Source: Kudoa neothunni (Eukaryota > Cnidaria). Taken from it: DNA of 64,000 nucleotides. Below the pieces are notes generated by a model. It was not told where the DNA came from and searched no databases. It saw nothing but the letters and a program-made list of their open reading frames with translations. Shown here piece after piece: positions 39,501 through 51,429 of this stretch; the first letter of the stretch is position 1, and every line of letters begins with the position of its first letter. Location: assembly GCA_964304625.1 (NCBI GenBank), contig OZ199838.1:16306001-16370000 (forward strand), read 5' to 3'. The translations under genes were made by a program, and so were the position numbers.

Positions 39501-41602
39501 AGATTTTCTTATTTTTATAAATAAATCAACTTAGAAATTCTTTCCTATTTTTCAATATATGCTGTTTTGTATAAAATTGTCAGTTTTATGGTTTTCTATT
39601 TAAATTAATAACTAACTTTACAAATCGTTTTATTATTCATGTTATCTTTGTTTGAATCAATGATCAAATAAAATACTTCTCAAAAATGTCCAAAATCTCA
39701 AATTATCTTTATTCTATATTTACAAAATAATAACGATATTTTAAGTTATATTCCATATTAAATTTCAGAATATATCGGATTCAAAGATAATTAAGTTTTC
39801 AATTAAAATGTAAATAAAATTAATATTTGCTTTTTACGTAATATTATTGGTGTGCAAGAGAATGGACATAAATTAAATTATCTCCATAAAATATTTTAAT
39901 AATTATTAGAAGGAAATAAACGCTTCTAATTATGTCCAAATATATTTAATTATAATATTTAATGCGAGACAATTATTAAATAAGTTATAAATATACTTTA
40001 AGCGGTCAAATTTGAAAATTATCGTCAATAAAGTTGGAAAAATAACTATAAGATTTATTAACAAATAAACAGATGAAAATAACTAATTTACGCATACAAA
40101 GAACATCTATTAATTATAATTAATACTTTTGATAAATAATTTCATAAAATGTCTAAAATCTAGTCTATGTATTTATTAAAATTTAATACAATGGATAATT
40201 ATAATCATAAAATGAAGTTATTTATCATAAATAATTAAATTTTAGAAGAAAACGTAATTCTAGGTATTTAATTCGTATTTGTTTGTTATTAGTATCGAAA
40301 TAACGTAGTAATATTATTATTACTTTTTATTTTGTATGTCTCAATAGTTATCGAATGAGGCGATTTTGAAATATTTTCATTATTATATTGTTGATTAAAT
40401 GTATTTAGAATATTTTTAAGAAATTCTGCCCTTTTTACTAAATTCATATATTCGACTTCTTAATTATTAATCTCAAAACTTTTGGTTATAAAAACTGTTA
40501 AAATTTTTTCTACCATTGTCGAACAAAAATTCGAATTTAATAATATATATATATATATATATATTTGTCAGAATGTTAAATATCACCAAATAATTTGGAA
40601 TCTGATAATTATTTAAGTATAATACTCAAATATATTCGAATTGGATAAAGAGGCTTAACAAAAAATTTTTAATAATTAGAAACGATATAATTTTGAACGA
40701 TAAAGACATAAAAAATATGTAACTAATATAAGGATTGATTTTATGGGTTTTGGAAAGGGGAAATTTTTCTACTTGCCATTATTTGAATAAAAAAATCGAT
40801 ACTACTCGGTATCGCGTAACTTTTATATTAATAAATTATTTCATTAATTTTTAATTTAATTCCCCATAGAATAATATCGTACATAAATAAAATATGTCTC
40901 CTTAGTGCAGAGAATAACTTAAACTTAAACTACTTCAAATGTGTGATTGAACAAGGCTCCACATTTTTTAAGTTCTACGTATAAATATATTTTAATATTC
41001 TATTTTTTGAGTTAAGATTAAAAAATTGTGAAACTCCAATCCAACACAATTCGTCATCTGTGATTTTTCACTAATTTATTATATTTTAGTTCAAAGAATT
41101 AATCACTTTTTCCCAAGAATAACTACTCCCAACTCTTGGGAGTCAGAGCAACCCCAATTGGGAGAACTAGTGTAAATCGGCTAATACCTCTAAATATTAA
41201 TAAATGTTGTTAAATATATGCATGAATAAATAATACACAACCTTAAAGCTACGTTGATTATGTTGGAAAATGAAATCGTGTAATTTTAATTATTAACCAT
41301 TTTCTCATTTATTGAATTCATTAATAACTTCAATTTCTGATATATTTAATATTAATATTGAAAAATATTATTGCAGTGAATAAACGTATGATAGAAAGAG
41401 ATTAATTTGGTTATTTAATACTAGCTGAATTAAATTATTCGGGTGGGGCAAATAAACATAGGGCTGATTAGATCAAACTAGTTTAAGTTTACTGTATATT
41501 TGGTTAAATAGTGAGTTAGTACCGACCCATCAAATTTTATAAATAATTTAATTTAGATAATTATATTTTTATATAAATATGGGGAAATATTTTTCAAACC
41601 GA
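39501..41602. other. Intergenic upstream of B5
   Basis: A/T-rich with no gene. A (TA)n run lies near 40543-40564. At 41126-41145 there is a palindrome, ACTCCCAaCTCTTGGGAGT, followed by CCCCAATTGGGAG. The same arrangement occurs upstream of B6 at 45426-45462. Confidence 0.4.
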
Positions 41603-43584
41603 ATGATTGATTATTGGATATATTTGGCCTTATTTTCCTATCAAAATAACTGGTTGGAAGGAACAGAAATTGAAAAAGTATGCGCATTAACTGAGTTGAT
41701 AATATAAATCAATTATATCTCTACATAGAGAATACTATTATACGTAGAAGATGGAGGATTTGAAGTGTTAGCGTTTAATTGTAGACCACAATCTAATCAC
41801 TTCTTCGGTGTGGAATGTAATAATGAAAAACCCTATAGATGTCCTGGTATCAATTTAAACATATTATGACTTTAATCTTATTTTAGATCCCACAAATTTA
41901 CAAAACACTAGTGTTATCTTTGAAAATGACTGTTTAGAGCTTTATAGTAGCACAAAAAATCTCGCCAACCTTAGTGTTACCGTGGCAGTACCTGACAAAT
42001 CACTGGAAGCCAGGCAATTGTCAATTATATTAATCATAGATTTCAAGTTTTGTGTTTTTAGCATGCAAATCAAACAATACGATAATTGGCCCGAATTCGA
42101 AAACCAAATTCGTCACCTAAATTTTGATAATAAATATCTGGAAATATCATATTCTAAACTTACTGCATCCGCGAAAACATTTTATCATTATGTGGCTGCA
42201 AACGAAGAAACAATCACCAGATTCACGGTATACATGATATATAAATTAATATAATTAACTTGGGTTTATTTTTGTAGGAGACGGGGCCTTCACACGAAAT
42301 ACTGGTAATAATATTTATAAAATCTTCATTTTATGCATAAAAATATAGATTTTAATTTATATGGCGTTAATATCACCTCTTAATCAACAATTTTTTCAAT
42401 TAGAGATACAGTGACTTTGGTTATATATCCTTGAGCAGTCATCTATTCTCCATTGGATATCTTACAGAAAGTACTCAAGAAAATAATGGTGTAATTACTT
42501 ATATGGTAAAATCAAAAAAATATCCATTTTATTGTAAATATATGCCATTCATGGGATACTACAATATTCTACAAAAAATAGTCTACAAACAAATAACAGT
42601 AATTAAATTTTGCGAGAAATTTTTATATATTTTGATGTCGATTAGCTAGGAAATTTTGATTATAATTCGGAGAATGATGAAGTTTCATTGAGTTTCGCTT
42701 GTTCAATAATGAACATTTCTATAACTGTATTCACTGAGGAATACAAGATTTGGTTTTCATATATGGAAGGTGACCTTAGTAAATTCTTCAAACCGCTCAA
42801 AATTGTCGAAGCTTATAATTTCACTGCTTGTGTGGAATTAATAAACCAAGCGGTATTGACTTTAAACAAAACCCATCCTTGGAAAAGTGTAACAATGGAA
42901 TTGATTTCAAGCGAATTCCCAAAGAAAAACGGAACCAGATATTTTTATGTACCGAAAATAAACATTAATAACTATTTTATTTAAGTATTGAAAAATAATT
43001 TATATATTTAGGTATATAGTAGTGTTCGCAACTTTGTAGAGATGGATACCTTCTACTCTTTCCAGACCATTCAGTCGTTAATAAACCATACAAATTATAA
43101 ATCAGCATTAGGAATAAAAGCATGTTTGATTGTCCACGTTGTTTTTATATGTTACTTTAGGATGTTGTGAACCGAATGTATTATTATGCTCTTATCAACT
43201 ACATTAATAAGAATACACTGACGGATTACAACTATAAACTATATAAATTCCGTGTATGTGAATGTTGTTAAATATTAACGTCTAAAAGATAAATCTAGTC
43301 ACACGTTTCCTTCTGGGAGTCAGAATTTATAAGTGACATCATAAGCTTAAAACTTATAAAAGGTACTTTATATATTTTTGTTTATTCGATTTAATCATGA
43401 ATTATAAATGATCTATAATCATGAAGAAAATAAAATAGATGGCGATAACTCAGAGTTGACTCTTGAAGGCAAGAAAAAAAATTCAAAGAGTTTTTTAGGA
43501 CTCGTGGTGGTTGTTCCAGTTATGTTATTGTTGATTCTAATATCCACTGGAACATTTTTCTATATATTGGTAGTCAAGAGATAA
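41603..43584 (+). CDS. Gene B5: Family B surface protein, 11 exons
   Basis: Exons: 41603-41677, 41729-41846, 41887-42013, 42062-42227, 42278-42304, 42404-42598, 42646-42948, 43012-43119, 43161-43253, 43299-43362, 43439-43584; 473 residues. Marks: FFGVECNNEKPYRC in exon 2, ENDCLE in exon 3, LTASAKTFYHY in exon 4, microexon ETGPSHEIL, GYLTES and PFYCKYMPFMG in exon 6, THPWKSVT with two cysteines in exon 7, RMYYYALINYINK in exon 9. Exon 11 gives a short spacer, a membrane helix at about 445-468 and a minimal tail (VVKR). Two introns must use GC donors to keep frame: AG|GCAATT after 42013 and AAA|GCATGT after 43119. Both are rare in this locus, and an unspliced reading meets stops. Closest copy is B6. 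Function unknown; cell-surface location inferred from leader and helix. Confidence 0.83.
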
Positions 43585-46046
43585 GCTTATTTCAATAAAT
43601 ATAATAAACAATATAAAATGCGACCAATGAATTTTATTTTATAATTTCTCATAATTTTTCCTATTATCTTTCATCTATATACGTATATATGTGTATATAT
43701 ACAGTGGATGAGGGGTGGATCGTAATTTCAAACAATCTTTTACTATTTACTTGGTAAAATATTTTAATTTGTGCAATTTTAATTAAAACTTTTGGCATAT
43801 CTATTAAGTAATAATTGAGAGAACTAAAAAACAGTTCATAATTATAGGAGAAAAAAACGTCTACACCGGAGTAATCTACTTTTTAAATAAACGGTAATTA
43901 ATGTTTGTATAATATACATACATTAATACGTTCAAATATAGTACAAATTTATATAAAAACTTTAGTTAATCATTCAGTTTCTATATAAGGAAAATGTATT
44001 AATAAATAACCTATAAATATATTTGTTTTAGGTATTGTATTGGTATATATGCTACATTGTATATGTTGTACGGTGATGGGTGCCACTTTTACCCAGGAAT
44101 ATAATTAAATAGTTCTTCCGGTTTTTGGATAATCGAACATTTATTTGCACATAATGTCAATTAAATCCAAATAAAATTTAGAGTTTCTTCTGGTTAGCAA
44201 GATTTCCGGATAATCAAGATTCGACTGTATAATGTTGAATTATTATAAAATTTATTACTCAGATATAGTAATATTTTTGTGTCTTCTAACAATTATATTG
44301 TATACTTCTTGATCAATATCCGTTTGATTATTATAACTATTTCGAATAATGTCTTATATCAGACAAATGAGAGAGGCAATTTAGAATTGAATAATTTTTC
44401 GTGCATTATAGTCATATTTATGAAACTTGTCATCTTTGTGACAGTTACCATCACTTAAAAAATCACTAAAATTGGCGTCGTTTTCAATATTGTTTCCGCC
44501 CCATATCTTCGCTAGTATTTGAATAACTTTATTATTTCATCTTTCTTTTTAAATGTCCTATCTCAATTTTTATTTCTGTCTCCCACTTCGCCATCAATCT
44601 AAAACGAAAATCTCAACAACTATTAAAATATATGAACTACGCGTCATTACAAAATAATCCATAAAAAAAAACATAATCAATTAAATTAAAAATACTTTAT
44701 TTATATTCTTAACGGTCAAATAAATGTTTTTAAATAACTTATTATAATCTTATATGTGTGTTTATTTTGTAACATTTTCTCAAATTACGAACCCACTTCT
44801 TTACTGTTTACAATAGCGCTGGGTTATTATGCACTCGAACTTCTCTCCTAACAAGTGTGTAGTATCTCTGCACAACTGTATATGTATATATACGTATATA
44901 AAATATGAAGTGCACTTTATATATTCTCTCGTGTTCATCTATTCTCGCTATTCAAAAATCATATCTCAATTTCGGCGCGAAACACGAATTAAATCTATTC
45001 TAGTTATAAATTATTATATCAAACTAGTAACGAACCTATTTTTTAGATTTCGTATATCGTATAGGAAGGTAAATTTTTTGAGATATTTCGAAATAATCGC
45101 ACTGGAAATTTTATATTGTTAATTAATAAATCCTTAAAAACGGTAAAATTTAAGTTATGTTACCGACATTAATAAAATTTTATTATTTAAAGTTTTTCTC
45201 GTTTTCAACGTAATCAAGGCAAAATATGGTGTAAATATTATTACAACAAGTATTTTTTTAATAGGTAAAATTGTAAGAAATATTCACAATGAATTAATTT
45301 ACAAATATTCAATAAAATATTTATATGGACTCTATAATAAAAAGTATATTATTCATATGGATAATGAGGTTATATTTAATATTTGTCTCGATTTACTTAA
45401 GAAATCCCACACTTAAAGGAACAGATACTCCCATCTCTTGGGAGTGAAAGCACTCCCAGTCCTAAGGTGTTGTTCCAAAACGACTTATGGTTATATTGTT
45501 GGGTATTTTTAAAGTTTCATAATTTTTCAGTAAATATAAGTAAAATAATAGATTAATTTGTTCGATAGATTTTCATAATAACGCTTTTATTATCGTTTAG
45601 TAGATTGTATTAAACTGATTTATATTGAATATTATAGATTTTAAATATTATATAGATGATCGAATAATAAAAGTATTAAATATCAAATATTTATTATATT
45701 ATGTTTTAATAAATTGTCTTCAGTTGATTTATATTGAATAATATATACGTTTAATAATATTTTAATGATTGTGTAATAAAAACTTTAAAACTGAAATTAT
45801 TATTATCTCGTTAATAAAAAAGTGAAAGAAATTAGATATATTTTGTTAATGCAGAACGATTTTATTATTATGTATTATTAATTATTTAGGTGTATTTAAA
45901 AAATTAATACGAATAAGATTAAAATATTTTGATTAGTTATTACGAGGCTATTAGTTTCTCATCCTACTTTCTAGACAGTATATAAATTACATCTGATGTG
46001 TATCTTTAAAACTTAAAAGTTAACTAGTAAATATTGTTTCCATAGA
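43585..46046. other. Intergenic between B5 and B6, with pogo-type ends
   Basis: No gene. At 43700 the sequence TACAGTGGATGAGGGGTGGATCG matches the terminal repeat of the MITE at 61969-63205, so one end of that family is here. At 44207-44229 CCGGATAATCAAGATTCGACTGTA is, on the minus strand, another pogo-type end (TACAGTCGAATCTTG). The 97-codon frame at 44829-45122 has no similarity and is taken as chance. The palindrome ACTCCCAtCTCTTGGGAGT lies at 45426-45444. Confidence 0.4.
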
Positions 46047-48017
46047 ATGATTGTTCATTGGATATTATCAATTTTGCTTGTATATTATCCTAATTCACAT
46101 GAAGGACAACAAGCTACCAAAGTTTTAATAATAATTAATTAGATTAGATAACTCAATTTTATCTATAGGAGATATTACTAAGTGTGATAGCTGGTGAACT
46201 AAGTGCTGAATTATATTCGTGTGAAGAAAATAGTATTAAATTTTTTGGTGTTCACTGTCACAGAGAAGATTTATACAAATGTCCTAGTATTCTATTATCT
46301 GATTGTTATGTGCTCTATAATATTGTAATAAGAGTTGGAAAGTCAGGAAAACACTAAAATAGCTTTCGAAAATAATTGTCTCGAGAATGTTATGCAAAGT
46401 ACCAATCTCGCAAGAGCCAACGTGCATGTGGTAGTACATAAGGGACCATATTATTCTGTGTAATGGATTATATTTTAACATGGAAGAAAAAATAAATCTT
46501 TAATTTCTTTACCGAGCAGTTATCAGGAAGGCGAGCAAAACATAGAAACCAAACCTCGTAACTTGTCGATTGCTGATGCAAATTTGATAATATCTTATTC
46601 TCAAATCACTGCATCGGAAATAACTTTTTATAGCTATTTGGTGTCAAACGAAGAAAGAATTCAAATTTTTACAGTAAAATATCGACTGAATTTTATAAAA
46701 TACTATTATTGATATATTTAGGAAGGTGGGTTCAGTGAAGATATATTGGTAATTCGACCACATATCAATGAAACAATAATTTCTCATTTTACTAAAATAA
46801 ATATTGATTTATTTTATTATTATCATCTTTAAAATAAATATTAAAAATAATATAAATTAGGGATATGACGACTACGGATACATATCCTTGAGTGAACGAA
46901 TGTTTTCTATTGGATATTATGCAAATGCCAAAAATAACAATACCGCTGCTTGCGGTTCAGATTCAAACAAATATAAATTTTATTCGAAAGAATTACTATA
47001 TATGGGATATAATGAGATCTTTCCTAAATTAATATTTAAGCAAATATTGGTAATTGGAGAGACAATCATCTATGATAATATTTTATTTTTAATAGCTTGA
47101 AAATTTTGAGTATGACGAGTCGAACAAGGAGGTTTCATTAAAATTTCCTTGTTATACCGAAAATAAAATTATTACTGTTTTTACGGAAAAATATAAAGCT
47201 TGGTTTTCAAACATTTCTGGAGACATTGACAGATTTTTCAAACCAATCAATATTATAGAAGCCTATAATTTTGTTTCTTGCTTCAATTTAACATACCAAA
47301 CAGTATTAATTTATAATGAAAGTCATCCTTGGAAAGAAGTCACACAGGAATTTATTTCGATTGAATTTCCAAAGAAAAATGGAACCAGATACTTCCGTGT
47401 AACAACATAGTCATATTATTAAATCATGATAATTATATAATTTTAGGTTTATGGAAATTTTCCTACGTTGATTGAAAACAATGCTTACGCGTTATTCGAA
47501 AAAATACAAACATTACTGAATGAGACAAACTCTAGGTCGTTACTTATGGAAGTATATCTAGTGGACTTAAAAAAAATAATATATAAACTAGGATATATTA
47601 TACAAAATGTATTATTATGCTCTTCTTTCCCATATCAATACAAAAATTTTTACTGACGATAATAAAATACTCTACAAATTTCACGTAAAAACCATCCATA
47701 TATTAATAATAAAATTTTTTTTAGTCATATCATATCGGTTGGAAACCGGAGTTTCTTAGTAATCTAACGAGGTCTGAATTTATTGGAGGTAAATTTTAAA
47801 GTCGATGTTTACACATGATGTTGGAAATCAATTATAATATATAAATCTAGGCATAAATACTAATAATGGTAATGATACTGGCGTTTCCCAAAGTAAGGAG
47901 GCAAAATCCGATTCCATCATTACTATTGTGATACCCATAATATTGCTTATAATTGCAGTGGTTGTTGGAGTGGGCTTCTTTATATTAGTCAAGAATCAGA
48001 GGAAAGCTACAAGCTAA
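46047..48017 (+). CDS. Gene B6: Family B surface protein, 11 exons
   Basis: Exons: 46047-46121, 46169-46286, 46333-46459, 46520-46673, 46722-46748, 46861-47049, 47096-47398, 47447-47551, 47592-47684, 47725-47788, 47851-48017; 473 residues. The leader is MIVHWILSILLVYYP. Marks: FFGVHCHREDLYKC in exon 2, ENNCLE in exon 3, ITASEITFYSY in exon 4, microexon EGGFSEDIL, LLYMGYNEIFPKLIF in exon 6, SHPWKEVT with two cysteines in exon 7, KMYYYALLSHINTK in exon 9. Exon 11 encodes a short spacer, a membrane helix at about 441-463 and the tail KNQRKATS. Exon 4 is 12 nt shorter than in B1/B4/B5, and the exon 3/4 border (YYSV) has lost the usual D-K-x-L-E motif, so this region is drifting, but the frame is open. 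The intron after the microexon is 112 nt. Sister copy of B5, about 2.5 kb away. Function unknown. Confidence 0.84.
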
Positions 48018-48940
48018 TATTTCAATTCGAACTACTTTATTTTAATTAATAACTTTTACTTTAACTTTAATTAGTTCGAAATCATCTCTAATTTATTCTT
48101 CCATGCATATATTTCAGAAGTTTTTCTGGCGACCGTGGTTATTCGTATGATATGAAATATTCGAAATAATAATATATTATCTATATATCGATCCATTTAA
48201 ATATATAAATATTTTTTAAATCTCTAAATATGATAATTTATCAAAAATTATCGAAATAATCAGTGATTTTAATAGTTAATTATTTGATTTTTCTCACTGC
48301 TCTAACCATGGTAGTTTTGTGAGGAATTAATTCCCTTCAAAAATAAAGTTGAAAATTTTGGTTGTAATATTACCCGGTTGTTACAACAGATATGGTTCAA
48401 TTAAATCGGTCACATTATTTTATTTCTGAGTTTTCTTTAAACGTATGTTTCGAATCTAATTCAAGCTTTAAGTATCCTTTAGTTAATTGCTAAGGTTATT
48501 TTCTAATTCTTAAAGTGCATTTATAATTAATGATTAATTTCAAAATATGTTTCTTTTGCGTGGATTTTAAACTTATTATCGTAAAAAGATTTAATCACAG
48601 TATTTCACGATCAAGATACATTCATGTTAAATAAAATTTTGAAAAAATCATTTTAATTAAATAATCAACAAGAAATACCCCAGAAAAAATGCGTGAAATC
48701 GGTTAATTGCCAGATTTTTGGTTACATTATTTAGCTACTATTTAAGTCAATATTTAATGCCAAAAAGTACAATATTACTCATTATTATGAACGTCTTCAA
48801 TCTAATGACCCAAAAACTGCCACTTTATCACGTTTTGAAATATCTATTATCTACTAATGACATCCTAGAGATGAAAAATAAAATAATCAAATCTTTAAAT
48901 GTTTTTAGAATCTAAAAATAGAAATTATTTTCATGCAGGA
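48018..48940. other. Intergenic downstream of B6
   Basis: A/T-rich sequence without a supported gene. A 65-codon frame (48718-48915) has no family similarity and no leader. Confidence 0.35.
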
Positions 48941-49330
48941 CAATTTCATTCTGTTGATGAAGATGTATATAAGTGAATTGGGTGGATACGAAGAAAAAAG
49001 ATTGTAGTTAACGTCGTAACGGTAAACACCACGAGAAATTAATTAGCAAAAGAAAAAGATTTACCTACATGTACAATTTTAAAATTCTTGAAGGGATTCT
49101 TTAGTTTAAAAAAGGTCCAACATTAAAAAATCAAATTTTATTAACTAATCTGTTGATACTGCGTCTGAAACTACTTCAGAGTTGATCAATCAAATCAGAA
49201 CATTTTTTAAAAGTCACTCTGAAAATTTTATTTACGATGTAGACGAATTCGCCTTATTCTTTATTCTACCAATAGCAACAAGGGAAATATTTCATAGATT
49301 GTTGAAAAGTATTTTTGTGTTTTTAACATG
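48941..49330 (+). pseudogene. pogo/Tigger transposase fragment
   Basis: Broken + strand frames resemble the middle of a pogo-type transposase. The clearest piece, near 49215-49300, reads SENFIYDVDEFALFFILP, which aligns with the N-x-D-E-T-G-L-F-Y block that holds the first catalytic Asp of the DDE domain. The surrounding sequence is interrupted by stops. No terminal repeats were found, and the match is short, so the call is tentative. Confidence 0.45.
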
Positions 49331-49989
49331 TTTATCGAGCTTAATTAATTTTATAAATTAATATATAATTAACTGGTCTTTTTAAACTCAACTTAATCAT
49401 TAAATATTAAATGTCAATTTATTCTGAAATAATTTCGCACGCACATTCGTGAAATTGGACGTGATAGATTTCTCGCAGTTTTTTTCTTGGTCCCGTGGAG
49501 ATTCCGTGAAGTTGGTTCCTTATTGTAACACCAAGACAACATTTCTCTTATATAAACAAATAAATAAACAACTTTGTAACGAATATTATGGATTTTTAAA
49601 CGTTAATTTTACGCGATTTTATTATCTGATTTGATTTGACTTGATTAATGTTTTGCCCATGCATGATTATCATATGTAAATGTGAATGAGGTAAGATCTA
49701 ATACATTCTTTAAAAAAAAAAGAACGTCATAAATTTTCGAAAAAACTGGTACACGCGATTCAATTTGCAACAAAAACAATCTACAATTAACTAAATAGTA
49801 GAAAACATATGAGCACGCGATACTAATACATAAAGTAGGTTCGACGCAATAAGAACCATATCCTTACTTTCCATTACGATCGTTGCGTTTACAAAAATCT
49901 CATTTATTACTATATCTGAAAAGGGACAAAATCTATGTAATTTGTACAATTTTTAGATATCCCAAGATTTTAAACTATAATTATATACA

Positions 49990-51105
49990 ATATAAATATA
50001 TTCAAAGGAGGACTGTCGGTATGTTTGTGTCAGTACGTGTGCCCCTATGTATGTATGCGCGAATAATTTTTTCCCTATAGAGATACAGAGTCGTATCTAA
50101 AATTTTTATAAATTTGTGATATTTAAAAAAATTGTTTAATTGTTTTTGGACTACTAAAGTTTCCAAAAAATATTTATGAAATAGTGATTTTGTCGATTTA
50201 AAGTTGTTTATCGGATTACATGAGTTCAACTATAGATTTAGCGTTTGCTTATGTCATTGAGATAATAGGTTGAAGTTAACTATCTACCTTATACACTCTA
50301 TCATATGTTAATTGAACGATGTCATCTATCTTTACGTATAAGGTTTGTGCGTTTATTTTATTGTTTGCTTAAATAAATTCCTTACATGGGGAGTTTTAAT
50401 GTAATTGACTTGACAAACACATTTTGAAGACTCTATTAGTGGATTTATATACGAAAAAATGTTAATATTTGAATTATTCTTGAGTTGGTTATGCGTGTTA
50501 TAATCAGATAGATTGAAGCACTATAACGCAAGTACCGTGTTCGTAGATTTCATTGAAACCGTCCGTTATGTTGAACTTACAGTGATTCAATTCAGTGCAG
50601 ATGGTTAGTTCATCCGTTTATTTATATTATTTGTTAGAAAATGTGTATTAAAGTTTTTGAGGACCAAAGGATATTAATTTTAGTAATATCAATTAATTTT
50701 CATACGTTTTCTTCTATTTCTATTACTTTCTCCATTTTTTTATCTCAAAAAGTTGGTGGTACACACAATTATTGAGCGGGACAAGAATTTGACTTTTAGA
50801 AATCCCCTGGGCCAAAAAATAACGTTTTAGATAACACTTTAATGGGATTTAAATAATTCGGGGATGAAAAAAATACGATGCTGACCTTGGCTCATTTAGC
50901 GTTGGTGCCGAGCCACGAAATTTTAAATGAACGCCAAAACATAATTTAAATTTCATAATCCAAATCGTTAAAGTATATTGCTTAAAAATTTTTAGTCATT
51001 TTGCATCTGTGGGTTAATTTTAGGATTTAATATATTTTTCGAATATTGTGAAGTAACGTATCTATGCGAAATCTTCCCCAAGCAACGCTGGGCAGTTCCC
51101 GCTAG
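49990..51105 (+). mobile_element. Helitron-like element H3 (non-autonomous)
   Basis: It ends at 51105 with CCCCAAGCAACGCTGGG, able to form a hairpin, then CAGTTCCCGCTAG|TT, as expected of a Helitron 3' end. The reverse complement matches 38329-39490 (H2) with many substitutions and small gaps, showing an older duplication by transposition. Near 50001 it opens with a TG-rich stretch (GTATGTTTGTGTCAGTACGTG) like the starts of H1 and H4. No open frame encodes a Rep/helicase. The 5' boundary is approximate. Confidence 0.6.
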
Positions 51106-51429
51106 TTAATTGATAAAATAAAATCAATAATAAAAAGTAGGAAATAATAAGTTACGATAACTCTTCCATGGTAGAATTATTATTATTATTAATATTAAAA
51201 ATAATATTTACAAAAGCCTAAGAAAAGAATGTTACATTGATACTTACTAGAAATTATGATTTTTTTAATTTCTTGTTATTTTAATCATAATTTGGGATTG
51301 TAATATTCCGTAATAAATTTTAAGAAAATTATCTCCGTAAATTGATTTTATTTATCACAAAAAATTTAATGTAACCTGAAATATTATAGATAGAATTAAT
51401 TTTTATTAGTTTGATTATATTCAAATTTA

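Noticed and set aside
9503-48017. Family B modules as FN3 domains like those of Family A
   Set aside because: The L-x-P-x-T-x-Y signature and the 1-1 exon phases are missing; most Family B introns are phase 0.
48718-48915. 65-codon + strand ORF downstream of B6
   Set aside because: No leader, no splice partner, no similarity; length is expected by chance.
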